A stretch of 64,000 nucleotides of DNA from Fictibacillus enclensis (lineage in GTDB: Bacteria; Bacillota; Bacilli; Bacillales; Fictibacillaceae), in NCBI RefSeq assembly GCF_001457035.1, contig NZ_KQ758617.1, positions 992,001 through 1,056,000 on the forward strand. The letters are read 5' to 3'. Numbering within the stretch: the first letter of the stretch is position 1; each line of letters starts with the position of its first letter. Positions 1-7,774 of this stretch are shown here, one piece after another. The notes beneath the pieces were generated by a model. The model was not told the origin of the DNA. It was given only the letters and a program-made list of their open reading frames with translations, and made no database searches. The translations under genes and the position numbers were made by a program.

Positions 1-1
1 G

Positions 2-508
2 CTTCAAACTGAAGACCTGAAGAATTATATTAAACTTTTTATTGCAAGGCCCATCGTTCCGGTGGGGAAAGATATTGGATATCTGCCTGGGGAAAAGGAT
101 GAGAAGCTGAAGCCGTGGATGCAGCCCATCTACGATAATTTGGAGTATTTGTTTAATGCAAAAAAACAGGGTGAGATTGAAAAAATATTGGCAGGAATCG
201 GCTCCATTCATGTCGAGGCGTTAACCTATATACGGGGGAGAAGCCTTCCGGATCAATTTATCATCATCGATGAAGCGCAAAACCTGACCAAGCATGAGGT
301 CAAGACCATTCTGACAAGGGTGGGAGAAGGAAGCAAAGTCATCCTATTGGGAGATCCAAAGCAAATCGATCATCCGTATTTGGATGAGTTTACGAACGGA
401 CTCACGTATGTGGTTGAAAAATTCAAAGACCAAAGCATCAGCGGTCATGTGAGGCTCGAGAAGGGTGAACGATCAAGCCTGGCGCAGCTGGCAGCGGATT
501 TGCTTTAA
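2..508 (+). CDS. ylaK: PhoH-family ATPase YlaK, C-terminal part (5' end outside window)
   Basis: The reading frame is open from base 2, so the gene starts left of the window; 168 residues are visible. PhoH-family proteins are cytoplasmic P-loop ATPases often linked to RNA metabolism; the long form has an N-terminal PIN domain, which would lie outside. Visible are the conserved block around RPIVPVGKDIGYLPG and the Walker B-like IIIDEAQNL, followed by a sensor-like GDPKQID. The Walker A motif is not in view. The gene ends in a 19-bp-stem terminator shared with the convergent ylaL. The GTG at 62 is internal, not a start, because homology continues upstream of it. The symbol rests on the protein match and on the ylaK-ylaL-ylaN-ftsW-pycA order. 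Confidence 0.9.
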   Translation, partial: LQTEDLKNYIKLFIARPIVPVGKDIGYLPGEKDEKLKPWMQPIYDNLEYLFNAKKQGEIEKILAGIGSIHVEALTYIRGRSLPDQFIIIDEAQNLTKHEVKTILTRVGEGSKVILLGDPKQIDHPYLDEFTNGLTYVVEKFKDQSISGHVRLEKGERSSLAQLAADLL

Positions 509-514
509 TCGGGA

Positions 515-556
515 TATTAAATAAACCTGATGCAGGTGCATCAGGTTTATTTAATA
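515..556. terminator. Bidirectional terminator between ylaK and ylaL
   Basis: A perfect 19-bp stem (515-533 with 538-556) closes on the 4-base loop AGGT. Both flanks are A/T-rich, so it can serve the convergent ylaK and ylaL transcripts. The right arm runs into a 15-bp perfect tandem duplication (544-558 and 559-573) that reaches the ylaL stop codon. Confidence 0.85.
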
Positions 557-561
557 ATGGT

Positions 562-1059
562 TTATTTAATAATGAATTTTCGAATGTTTTTTATTGGGTT
601 ATCCTTGTTTCTTCCGTCTCCATAATAAAAATGGACCGGACCGTCTTCTCTAAGGGGTTTTCCATTTAAAGAGAATCCCAATATAGCCTTCATTCCATCT
701 TCCAACGACAGTTCCACATCGCCGTCTTCTGACTGCACTTCAAGGACAGACGCATTGGCATCAGGTACGGCATTTTTAATAAAATGGGACAGGGCAATAG
801 CAAACGTACCGGTTGAAATCGTTTCTTTTAACGATTTATTGGGTTTGCTTTTCTTTTCCGGAGGAGCAGAGCCTTCTATCAATTCTCTGTCCCAATGGGA
901 GGATACTGCTTTTAAATATTTTTCCTCTTCGCTTTCCAGATCTTCGTCGCGGTCAAAATAAGTGGTCAAATCAAATTTTCTCTCATCAAAAATAAAAACA
1001 CCCGGATCGATGGCAAGTTTGTATTTTACGTTTCCCGTCATTTCCAGAACAAAATCCAT
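562..1059 (-). CDS. ylaL: YlaL-like protein
   Basis: 165-residue acidic soluble protein with no signal peptide or membrane segment. It matches the B. subtilis YlaL type in size, strand and position (convergent with ylaK, divergent from ylaN). Visible features are a charged middle segment (residues about 35-80) and a C-terminal part ending in FIIK; I see no catalytic motif. The ATG at 1059 is preceded by AGGAG nine bases upstream. Its 3' end carries a short tandem duplication just past the stop codon. Function is unknown to me; the name rests mostly on synteny. Confidence 0.75.
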   Translation of the reverse strand: MDFVLEMTGNVKYKLAIDPGVFIFDERKFDLTTYFDRDEDLESEEEKYLKAVSSHWDRELIEGSAPPEKKSKPNKSLKETISTGTFAIALSHFIKNAVPDANASVLEVQSEDGDVELSLEDGMKAILGFSLNGKPLREDGPVHFYYGDGRNKDNPIKNIRKFIIK

Positions 1060-1139
1060 AGTACCAAGCTCCTATATGTTGTATAGTTATGTTATATCTT
1101 CATTTATTCTAACATGAATAAGCATAATACGGTAATTTG

Positions 1140-1168
1140 TTGATTTTTTGCCTGTGTCACGCTATATT
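1140..1168 (+). promoter_or_regulatory. SigA-type promoter of ylaN
   Basis: TTGATT (1140-1145) and TATATT (1163-1168) are separated by 17 bp, about 38 bases before the ylaN start. This is the best housekeeping promoter in the ylaL-ylaN divergent region. Confidence 0.65.
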
Positions 1169-1205
1169 AAAGAGTAGAAAGCCAGAGTAGAACGGAGGGA
1201 TTATA

Positions 1206-1487
1206 TTGTCACCTGAGATGGCAACAGGACATCGTGAAAAGGCATTTGAACTGTTACAGGCAGATGCAGCGAAGATTCTGAAATTAATCGAAGTGCAGAT
1301 GGAAAACCTGACAATGCCGCAATGTCCCCTCTATGAGGAAGTGCTGGATACCCAGATGTTCGGACTCTCCCGGGAGATTGATTTTGCAGTAAGGCTGAAC
1401 CTGGTGGATGAAGAAGATGGAAAAGGTTTGCTAGAATCACTTGAACGCCAGCTAACCGCTTTGCATGAAGCATCCATGCGGAAATAA
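1206..1487 (+). CDS. ylaN: YlaN family protein (UPF0358)
   Basis: 93-residue helical cytoplasmic protein of the YlaN/UPF0358 family, at full family length and in its usual place upstream of ftsW. In Firmicutes YlaN is linked to iron homeostasis: it is needed under iron limitation and has been connected to Fe(II) and the Fur repressor (family knowledge, not visible here). The start is TTG at 1206, supported by the ribosome site GGAGGG directly upstream; the ATG at 1218 would cut off the conserved N-terminus. It has its own promoter and terminator, so it is a single-gene unit. Confidence 0.9.
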   Translation: MSPEMATGHREKAFELLQADAAKILKLIEVQMENLTMPQCPLYEEVLDTQMFGLSREIDFAVRLNLVDEEDGKGLLESLERQLTALHEASMRK

Positions 1488-1493
1488 TAAATG

Positions 1494-1528
1494 ACTCAAA
1501 CCGTCGGCGACTGGTTTGAGTTTTTTTA
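1494..1528 (+). terminator. Terminator of ylaN
   Basis: ACTCAAACC pairs with GGTTTGAGT around a GC-rich loop and is followed by a run of seven T. Confidence 0.85.
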
Positions 1529-1639
1529 TTTTGTTGTCGTAATCTGTGTTAAACTATTTTTAACTTCATCATACAGTGGAAAAGCGTAGAGCAGGTACGA
1601 AAACTGTTAGGGAAAAGACTACATAAAGGATGTAAGAGC

Positions 1640-2797
1640 ATGTTAAAGAAAATGTTTCGCCACTATGACTATTCACTCGTCATTGCTATTTTAGTGTTGT
1701 GTGCAATCGGGCTTGTCATGGTGTACAGTGCAAGTATTATTGTGTCGATTAACCGCTTTGGCTATGAAAGCAACTTCTTTTTTATTCGGCAGCTTGTCTT
1801 TCTCATTGCTGGTCTGTTTTGCTTCTTGATCGCAATGATCATTCCCTACCATCTATATAAGAAATTGATCATTCCTATTGTTTTTGGGTCAATCGCGCTA
1901 TTGGCAGCTGTTCTTTTTATCGGACGTACAACCAACAATGCGCAGAGTTGGATTTATATCGGGAGCATCGGATTCCAGCCTTCGGAATTTGTGAAACTTG
2001 GACTGACGATCTATCTGGCAGCCATTTTTTCAAAGAAAAAGGACAAGCTCGAAAATTTTGCAGCCAGTGCTCCGCCTTTAAGTATATTCGGTATTATTTT
2101 TATACTGATTATGAAGCAGCCTGACTTGGGGACCGGTATGATTATTGCCGCCACTACAGGAATTATCATTCTAAGTTCTAGAATGAAGCCAGTTCACAAG
2201 CTGCTGCTGATTGTGTCGGCGGTGGTAGTTATTGCTCTCGGATCACAGGTTTTGACAGATGAACAAAAATCCAGATTTACTGCAGCCTATGCCCCTTTTA
2301 CAGATCCAGAAGGACAAGGATTTCAGCTTGTAAACTCGTATCTTGCCATCGCCCATGGCGGAATAACTGGTACTGGATTAGGGCAAAGCATACAGAAGTA
2401 TGGGTTTTTGCCTGAACCGCAAACTGACTTTATTATTGCTGTCATTGCCGAAGAACTTGGCTTTTGGGGTGTTGCGATTGTAGTTGGGTTAATTGCTTTT
2501 GTTGTGATCAAAGGGTTTATTACTGGTTTACGCAGCAGGGATACATACGGCAGCTTGCTGGCGTTTGGCATCTCGGGAATGGTCGGCATTCAGGCGACTG
2601 TAAACCTGGGGGCTGCAATCGGCCTTCTTCCGGTTACTGGTGTACCGCTGCCGTTTATTTCATATGGTGGTTCATCTCTAGTTTTGCTGTTAATTTCCAT
2701 GGGGATTCTCGTCAATATATCCTGTCATGTGAATTATAAAAGAAAGCATCAAAACCCGGAACAAGCATCCGTAAAGGAAAATTTGCGAGCGGTCTGA
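1640..2797 (+). CDS. ftsW: Cell-division glycosyltransferase FtsW (SEDS family)
   Basis: 385-residue polytopic membrane protein with about ten hydrophobic segments. SEDS proteins polymerise lipid II into glycan strands at the septum together with a class B penicillin-binding protein, here probably PBP2B encoded at 38 kb. Family signatures include VMVYSAS near the N-terminus, QPSEFVKLG, the conserved loop PEPQTDFIIAVIAEELG, and the C-terminal PFISYGGSS. The window has a second SEDS gene at 47.4 kb inside the dcw cluster (spoVE). This copy sits directly before pycA, the B. subtilis position of the vegetative ftsW, so I assign it as ftsW. ATG at 1640 follows AAAGGATG. Confidence 0.92.
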   Translation: MLKKMFRHYDYSLVIAILVLCAIGLVMVYSASIIVSINRFGYESNFFFIRQLVFLIAGLFCFLIAMIIPYHLYKKLIIPIVFGSIALLAAVLFIGRTTNNAQSWIYIGSIGFQPSEFVKLGLTIYLAAIFSKKKDKLENFAASAPPLSIFGIIFILIMKQPDLGTGMIIAATTGIIILSSRMKPVHKLLLIVSAVVVIALGSQVLTDEQKSRFTAAYAPFTDPEGQGFQLVNSYLAIAHGGITGTGLGQSIQKYGFLPEPQTDFIIAVIAEELGFWGVAIVVGLIAFVVIKGFITGLRSRDTYGSLLAFGISGMVGIQATVNLGAAIGLLPVTGVPLPFISYGGSSLVLLLISMGILVNISCHVNYKRKHQNPEQASVKENLRAV

Positions 2798-2824
2798 TTC
2801 CGGTAAAAAGAGGGAGAGATACCG

Positions 2825-5800
2825 ATGTCACAAAAGCAGATCAGAAAAATACTCGTGGCCAACCGCGGTGAAATTGCCATTCGTATTTTCCGTGCCTGCA
2901 CGGAATTGGGGATACGGACTGTAGCGGTATATTCAAAGGAAGATTCTGGGTCATATCATCGCTACAAAGCAGATGAAGCTTACTTGGTCGGAGAAGGAAA
3001 AAAGCCAATTGATGCTTATCTGGATATAGAAGGCATTATCGGCATTGCCAAAAAGAACGGGATTGATGCGATCCATCCCGGGTACGGCTTCTTATCTGAG
3101 AATATTCATTTTGCAAAACGCTGCGCCGAGGAAAACATTGTTTTCATTGGGCCCAAAGAAGAGCATCTGATCATGTTTGGTGACAAGGTGAAAGCAAGAG
3201 AAGTGGCGGTCAGTGCCGGGCTGCCGGTTATACCGGGCAGCGATGGCCCGGTAGGCAGCCTGGAAGAAGTAAAAGCTTTTGCCCAAGCCCATGGATATCC
3301 TGTTATTATTAAAGCCTCGCTCGGAGGCGGCGGAAGAGGCATGAGAATTGTCCGAAGCGAAAATTCACTCGCCGAGGGCTATGAACGTGCGAAATCTGAA
3401 GCAAAAGCGGCATTTGGCGAGGATCAGGTATATGTTGAAAGGTTTATTGAAAAGCCAAAACATATCGAGGTTCAAATACTGGCGGATTCATCAGGCAATA
3501 TCGTTCACCTCTTTGAAAGGGACTGTTCCGTACAGAGAAGACATCAAAAGGTGGTTGAAGTTGCGCCGAGTGTAGGTCTTGTTACCGGCTTGCGCGATGA
3601 GATCTGTCGGTCGGCTGTTCAGCTCATGTCGCATATCAGCTATTTGAATGCAGGAACGGTGGAGTTTTTGGTAACCGGCAGCGGTGAATTTTATTTTATT
3701 GAAGTGAATCCAAGAGTGCAGGTAGAACATACGGTTACCGAAATGATTACAGGTGTCGACATTGTTCAATCACAAATCTTGATTGCCCAAGGGAATGAAC
3801 TGCATGGTGACGTGATTGGTGTTCCAAGGCAGGAAGAGATCGCCTGTCATGGCTATGCCATCCAGTGCAGGGTGACTACTGAAGATCCGTCCAATCAATT
3901 TATGCCCGATACAGGGAGAATCAATGTGTATCGGTCAGGGGGCGGATTTGGGGTCAGGCTTGATGCAGGAAACGGATTCCAGGGGGCTGTGATTACCCCA
4001 CACTATGACTCATTGCTGGTTAAACTCTCAACATGGGCGCTTACCTTTGAACAGGCTGCAGCCAAAATGCTGAGGAATTTAAAGGAGTTCCGGATCAGGG
4101 GGATTAAAACCAACATTGAATTTCTTGAAAATGTGGTAAAACACGAGTCCTTCCTTTCAGGGGATTATGACACTTCTTTTATTGACACGTCGAGCGAGCT
4201 GTTTATTTTTCCAAAGAAAAAAGACCGCGGAACGAAGATGCTCAGTTACATAGGTTCTACGACCATTAATGGTTTTCCGGGCATTGAGAAAGTGAAAGTG
4301 AAAGCTTTTCAAAAGCCCAGTGTGCTATCTGTTTCCATATCAGACTCGTTCCCTGATGGGACGAAGCAAATCCTTGAACACAAAGGTGCCGAAGGGCTGG
4401 CTCAATGGATTCAGGAACAAAAGAACGTTCTACTTACCGATACGACATTTCGGGACAGCCATCAATCTCTCTTGGCTACAAGAGTAAGAACGCACGACCT
4501 TCTTCAAGCGGCAGAGCCGACGGCAAAACTGTGGCCCGCTATGTTTTCCATGGAGATGTGGGGGGGAGCAACGTTTGATGTTGCCTACCGTTTTTTAAAT
4601 GAAGATCCATGGGAAAGGCTATTGAAGCTTCGTGAAAGAGTTCCCAATATTTTGTTTCAGATGCTTCTCAGGGCATCCAATGCAGTTGGTTATAAAAACT
4701 ATCCCGATAATGTGATCGAAGAATTTGTTGAAAAATCAAGTGAAGCCGGTATTGATGTTTTCAGGATATTTGACAGCCTGAACTGGATCAAAGGCATGAC
4801 AGTTGCCATCGATTCGGTGAGAAAAAGCGGAAAGGTTGCAGAGGCAGCCGTATGCTATACTGGAGATATTCTCGATCCCGGCCGTACCAAATATAATGCA
4901 CAATATTATATTGATATGGCGAAGGAGCTGGAGGCATCTGGCGCCCATATTCTCGGCATAAAAGATATGGCAGGGCTGCTTAAGCCACAGGCTGCCTATG
5001 AACTTGTTTCACGATTAAAGGATAATGTGGGGATTCCTATTCACCTCCATACCCATGATACGAGCGGAAATGGTATTTTTACGTATTCCAAGGCTATAGA
5101 TGCAGGCGTTGACATTGTGGATGTTGCGGTCAGTTCCATGGCAGGAGGCACTTCCCAGCCTTCAGCTAATTCATTATATTATGCGTTGTCCGGCCATGAA
5201 CGCCAGCCGGAAGTTAACATCAATAACTTGCAGCGCTTGAGTTCCTATTGGGAGGATGTCCGCCATTACTATCAAGGGTTTGAAAGCGGCATGAACGCTC
5301 CGGATCCGGAAGTATATGAACATGAAATGCCGGGCGGACAATTCAGCAATTTGAAGCAGCAAGCCAAAGCTGTTGGACTGGAAGAGAAATGGGACCTTGT
5401 CAAGCAAATGTACCGTCGTGTAAACGATATGTTTGGTGATGTGGTTAAAGTGACACCTTCATCTAAAATTGTGGGTGACATGGCCTTGTTTATGGTTCAA
5501 AACCAATTGAGCGAGGATGATGTATATGAACAAGGAGAGAAGCTTGACTTTCCGGATTCTGTTGTGGAGTTCTTCCAAGGGTACATCGGACAGCCGTACC
5601 AAGGCTTTCCTAAAGAGCTTCAGCAGCTGATCTTAAAAGGAAGGGAGCACATCACCAAGCGCCCTGGAGAATTACTTGAAGCGGCCGACTTTTTGGATAT
5701 TAAGGAAACCCTGTTCCATAAGCTTAACCGGCAGGTCACGAGCTTCGACGCAATATCCTATGCGCTTTATCCAAAGGTGTTTTTGGATCGGGAAAAAATG

Positions 5801-6271
5801 TTCGACCAATTCGGTGACCTTTCCGTCCTTGACACTCCGACCTTCTTCTATGGAATGAGTCTGGGTGAAGAACTTAATGTGGAGATTGAACAGGGTAAAA
5901 CACTGATCGTCCGTCTTGTTTCTATTGGAGAGCCACAGCTTGACGGTACACGAGTTGTTTATTTTGAACTAAACGGCCAGCCCCGGGAAGTGGTAATTAA
6001 AGATGAAAGCATAAAGTCTTCAGTTGCAGCCAAGCAAAAAGTCGATCAGGCGAATCCGGCCCATATTGGTGCAGGAATGCCTGGGACTGTCGTAAAGGTA
6101 CTGGTTGAAAAAGGGGAAAGGGTTAAAAAGGGAGATCACTTAATGATCACTGAAGCCATGAAGATGGAAACCACGGTACAAGCTCCATTTGACGGTGTTG
6201 TAAAAGAGATTTATGCAAGCAACAGTGAACCAATAAGTCCGGGAGATTTATTGATCGAGCTGGAAAAGTAG
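2825..6271 (+). CDS. pycA: Pyruvate carboxylase
   Basis: 1148-residue multidomain biotin enzyme that carboxylates pyruvate to oxaloacetate to refill the TCA cycle. Domains in order: biotin carboxylase with ATP-grasp fold (about residues 5-455, glycine-rich loop GGGGRGM), carboxyltransferase (about 530-800, opening with DTTFRDSHQS near residue 539), the allosteric/tetramerisation region, and a C-terminal biotinyl domain with the EAMKM motif, whose Lys1113 is the biotin site. Length equals the usual single-chain form. It begins 27 bases after ftsW with GGGAGAG as ribosome site, and ends at a strong terminator. Confidence 0.98.
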   Translation: MSQKQIRKILVANRGEIAIRIFRACTELGIRTVAVYSKEDSGSYHRYKADEAYLVGEGKKPIDAYLDIEGIIGIAKKNGIDAIHPGYGFLSENIHFAKRCAEENIVFIGPKEEHLIMFGDKVKAREVAVSAGLPVIPGSDGPVGSLEEVKAFAQAHGYPVIIKASLGGGGRGMRIVRSENSLAEGYERAKSEAKAAFGEDQVYVERFIEKPKHIEVQILADSSGNIVHLFERDCSVQRRHQKVVEVAPSVGLVTGLRDEICRSAVQLMSHISYLNAGTVEFLVTGSGEFYFIEVNPRVQVEHTVTEMITGVDIVQSQILIAQGNELHGDVIGVPRQEEIACHGYAIQCRVTTEDPSNQFMPDTGRINVYRSGGGFGVRLDAGNGFQGAVITPHYDSLLVKLSTWALTFEQAAAKMLRNLKEFRIRGIKTNIEFLENVVKHESFLSGDYDTSFIDTSSELFIFPKKKDRGTKMLSYIGSTTINGFPGIEKVKVKAFQKPSVLSVSISDSFPDGTKQILEHKGAEGLAQWIQEQKNVLLTDTTFRDSHQSLLATRVRTHDLLQAAEPTAKLWPAMFSMEMWGGATFDVAYRFLNEDPWERLLKLRERVPNILFQMLLRASNAVGYKNYPDNVIEEFVEKSSEAGIDVFRIFDSLNWIKGMTVAIDSVRKSGKVAEAAVCYTGDILDPGRTKYNAQYYIDMAKELEASGAHILGIKDMAGLLKPQAAYELVSRLKDNVGIPIHLHTHDTSGNGIFTYSKAIDAGVDIVDVAVSSMAGGTSQPSANSLYYALSGHERQPEVNINNLQRLSSYWEDVRHYYQGFESGMNAPDPEVYEHEMPGGQFSNLKQQAKAVGLEEKWDLVKQMYRRVNDMFGDVVKVTPSSKIVGDMALFMVQNQLSEDDVYEQGEKLDFPDSVVEFFQGYIGQPYQGFPKELQQLILKGREHITKRPGELLEAADFLDIKETLFHKLNRQVTSFDAISYALYPKVFLDREKMFDQFGDLSVLDTPTFFYGMSLGEELNVEIEQGKTLIVRLVSIGEPQLDGTRVVYFELNGQPREVVIKDESIKSSVAAKQKVDQANPAHIGAGMPGTVVKVLVEKGERVKKGDHLMITEAMKMETTVQAPFDGVVKEIYASNSEPISPGDLLIELEK

Positions 6272-6283
6272 TTCAGACTCCCT

Positions 6284-6335
6284 AAAAGAAGCTGATGAAG
6301 AGAATGTTATCCTTCTTCTCATCAGCTTCTTTTTT
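6284..6335 (+). terminator. Terminator of pycA
   Basis: 14-bp stem (6284-6297 with 6320-6333) around GAAGCTGATG/CATCAGCTTC, ending in a T-run. It closes the ftsW-pycA unit. Confidence 0.9.
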
Positions 6336-6653
6336 GTTGGAGTGAGAGATCGATAAGAAAATTCACAAATTTGTTAAAATTTAAACATATGCCAATGGCT
6401 CCCAAATCATAGATATGGCAGGGAGCCTAAGGTGTCTGGGATGAAGTATACAAACCTTCTAAATTGTTTTATAATGATTTTGAAACCTGTCTATCATATC
6501 ACATCATTATGTGATAAATTTCGACATTATGTGAAAAAAGATAGGCATTTTACATATTGATTTCCGTTTCATTACTATTTAGAATAAAATATGGCATTTT
6601 AAATGGATAATTTTGAAATGGATGGAAACTTACCTGTAAAGGAGGTGTATGCG
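6336..6653 (+). promoter_or_regulatory. ctaB upstream region: SigA promoter plus operator-like repeats; no gene
   Basis: No gene lies here, although this is where ctaA is normally found. A SigA-type promoter is visible: TTGATT (6557-6562), 17 bp, TAGAAT (6580-6585). Upstream lie a perfect 20-bp palindrome, TATCACAT-CATT-ATGTGATA (6497-6516), and a second copy of its right part, CATTATGTGA (6525-6534), exactly 20 bp from the first. This places them about 60-95 bases before the predicted transcript start, an activator-like position. Further upstream GGCTCCC (6397-6403) pairs with GGGAGCC (6421-6427). B. subtilis cta genes are controlled by ResD, but I cannot say which protein binds here. Confidence 0.55.
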
Positions 6654-7589
6654 GTGAGCAAAACGGAAACAACTCTTGGTGCAGCTGATAAAGTGGTGAA
6701 GCCGAACTCTTTAACCGAAGCAAATCCGGCAGGTACGTGGAGAGACTATCTAACTCTTGCGAAAATGGGAATTGTAATCTCCAACCTCATTACCGTCTTT
6801 GCAGGATCCTTCCTTGCAATCAAGTACAACCATCTCCTGTTTATGGATAAGCTTGCAGTTCTATCATTGGCTGTATTGGGTTCTGCACTTGTCATTGCCG
6901 GGGGCTGCTCTCTCAACAATTACATAGACCGTGATATCGACGGCCTGATGGAACGAACAAAGGAAAGACCGACAGTAACCGGGAAAATAGAAGCAAACCA
7001 GGCGTTGTGGATGGGAATTATATTATCTGCCCTGGGCGTTATCTTTCTTGCAATGACAACGCTAACAGCTGCTGTTTTTGGACTGATTGGACTTTTTGTA
7101 TACGTGGCTGTATATACGATGTGGCTGAAGAGAACCCATTCTATCAACACGGTGATTGGAGGAATTTCCGGTGCAATGCCTCCGCTGATCGGGTGGGCGG
7201 CAGTGGACCCGGGTCTTGCTCATACGGCCTGGATCCTGTTCTTGATCATGTTCTTATGGCAGCCTCCTCATTTTCTTGCCCTCGCCATGAAGCGTTGCGA
7301 GGAATACAGAAATGCAGGCATTCCGATGCTTCCTGTAGTGTCGGGATTTAGAATGACAAAACGCCAGATGATCTGGTATGTATCCGCTTTAATTCCAGTC
7401 TCTCTCTATCTTTATCCATTTGGCAAAGTGTACACCATCTTAGCTGCCATCATGGGTTTATGCTGGCTGGCCCTTGGTTTATCCGGACTCAGGTCAACGA
7501 ATGACATCAAATGGGCAAGACAGATGTTTGTCTACTCGCTCAACTATTTGACTATTCTCTTCGTGGCTATGATTCTCGTAAACATATGA
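6654..7589 (+). CDS. ctaB: Heme O synthase (protoheme IX farnesyltransferase)
   Basis: 311-residue UbiA-family prenyltransferase with about nine membrane segments. It adds a farnesyl group to heme B to make heme O, precursor of the heme A used by the oxidase encoded downstream. The Mg/diphosphate-binding motif [13 protein letters not shown] and a second conserved region ([14 protein letters not shown]) are present. I place the start at GTG 6654, eight bases after GGAGG (6641-6645). The in-frame ATG at 6603 has no ribosome site and lies only about 11 bases after the predicted transcript start. The next gene, ctaC, is 180 bases downstream after a region of interleaved repeats. Confidence 0.93.
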   Translation: MSKTETTLGAADKVVKPNSLTEANPAGTWRDYLTLAKMGIVISNLITVFAGSFLAIKYNHLLFMDKLAVLSLAVLGSALVIAGGCSLNNYIDRDIDGLMERTKERPTVTGKIEANQALWMGIILSALGVIFLAMTTLTAAVFGLIGLFVYVAVYTMWLKRTHSINTVIGGISGAMPPLIGWAAVDPGLAHTAWILFLIMFLWQPPHFLALAMKRCEEYRNAGIPMLPVVSGFRMTKRQMIWYVSALIPVSLYLYPFGKVYTILAAIMGLCWLALGLSGLRSTNDIKWARQMFVYSLNYLTILFVAMILVNI

Positions 7590-7591
7590 TA

Positions 7592-7660
7592 CTGGATTTT
7601 AATGAGGAAGCCCTTGTTGGAAAAATCCAGATCTTGAAGACCTTTTACATAAAAGGGCTT
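7592..7660 (+). repeat. Interleaved inverted repeats between ctaB and ctaC
   Basis: Two perfect inverted repeats overlap in A1-B1-A2-B2 order. CTGGATTTT (7592-7600) pairs with AAAATCCAG (7622-7630), and AAGCCCTT (7608-7615) pairs with AAGGGCTT (7653-7660). In RNA they would form an H-type pseudoknot or two mutually exclusive hairpins; the second is followed by ACATTTTTC and could act as a terminator. Two further inverted repeats follow: TTACATT/AATGTAA (7659-7665, 7686-7692) and CTGCTTA/TAAGCAG (7680-7686, 7715-7721). Confidence 0.6.
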
Positions 7661-7774
7661 ACATTTTTCTAGCTATTTGCTGCTTAATGTAAATGAGACA
7701 TTCGACGTTTATGCTAAGCAGGTAATAGATAATAACAGCTGAACTACAACGAGAAAGTGGGGTTTTATGAAGTG

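Noticed and set aside
47-64. GTG at 62 as the start of a short gene
   Set aside because: The PhoH-family match continues in frame upstream to base 2, so the gene is truncated by the window edge.
6603-6653. 17-residue N-terminal extension of CtaB
   Set aside because: The ATG at 6603 has no ribosome site and falls about 11 bases after the predicted transcript start; GTG 6654 has GGAGG at ideal spacing.
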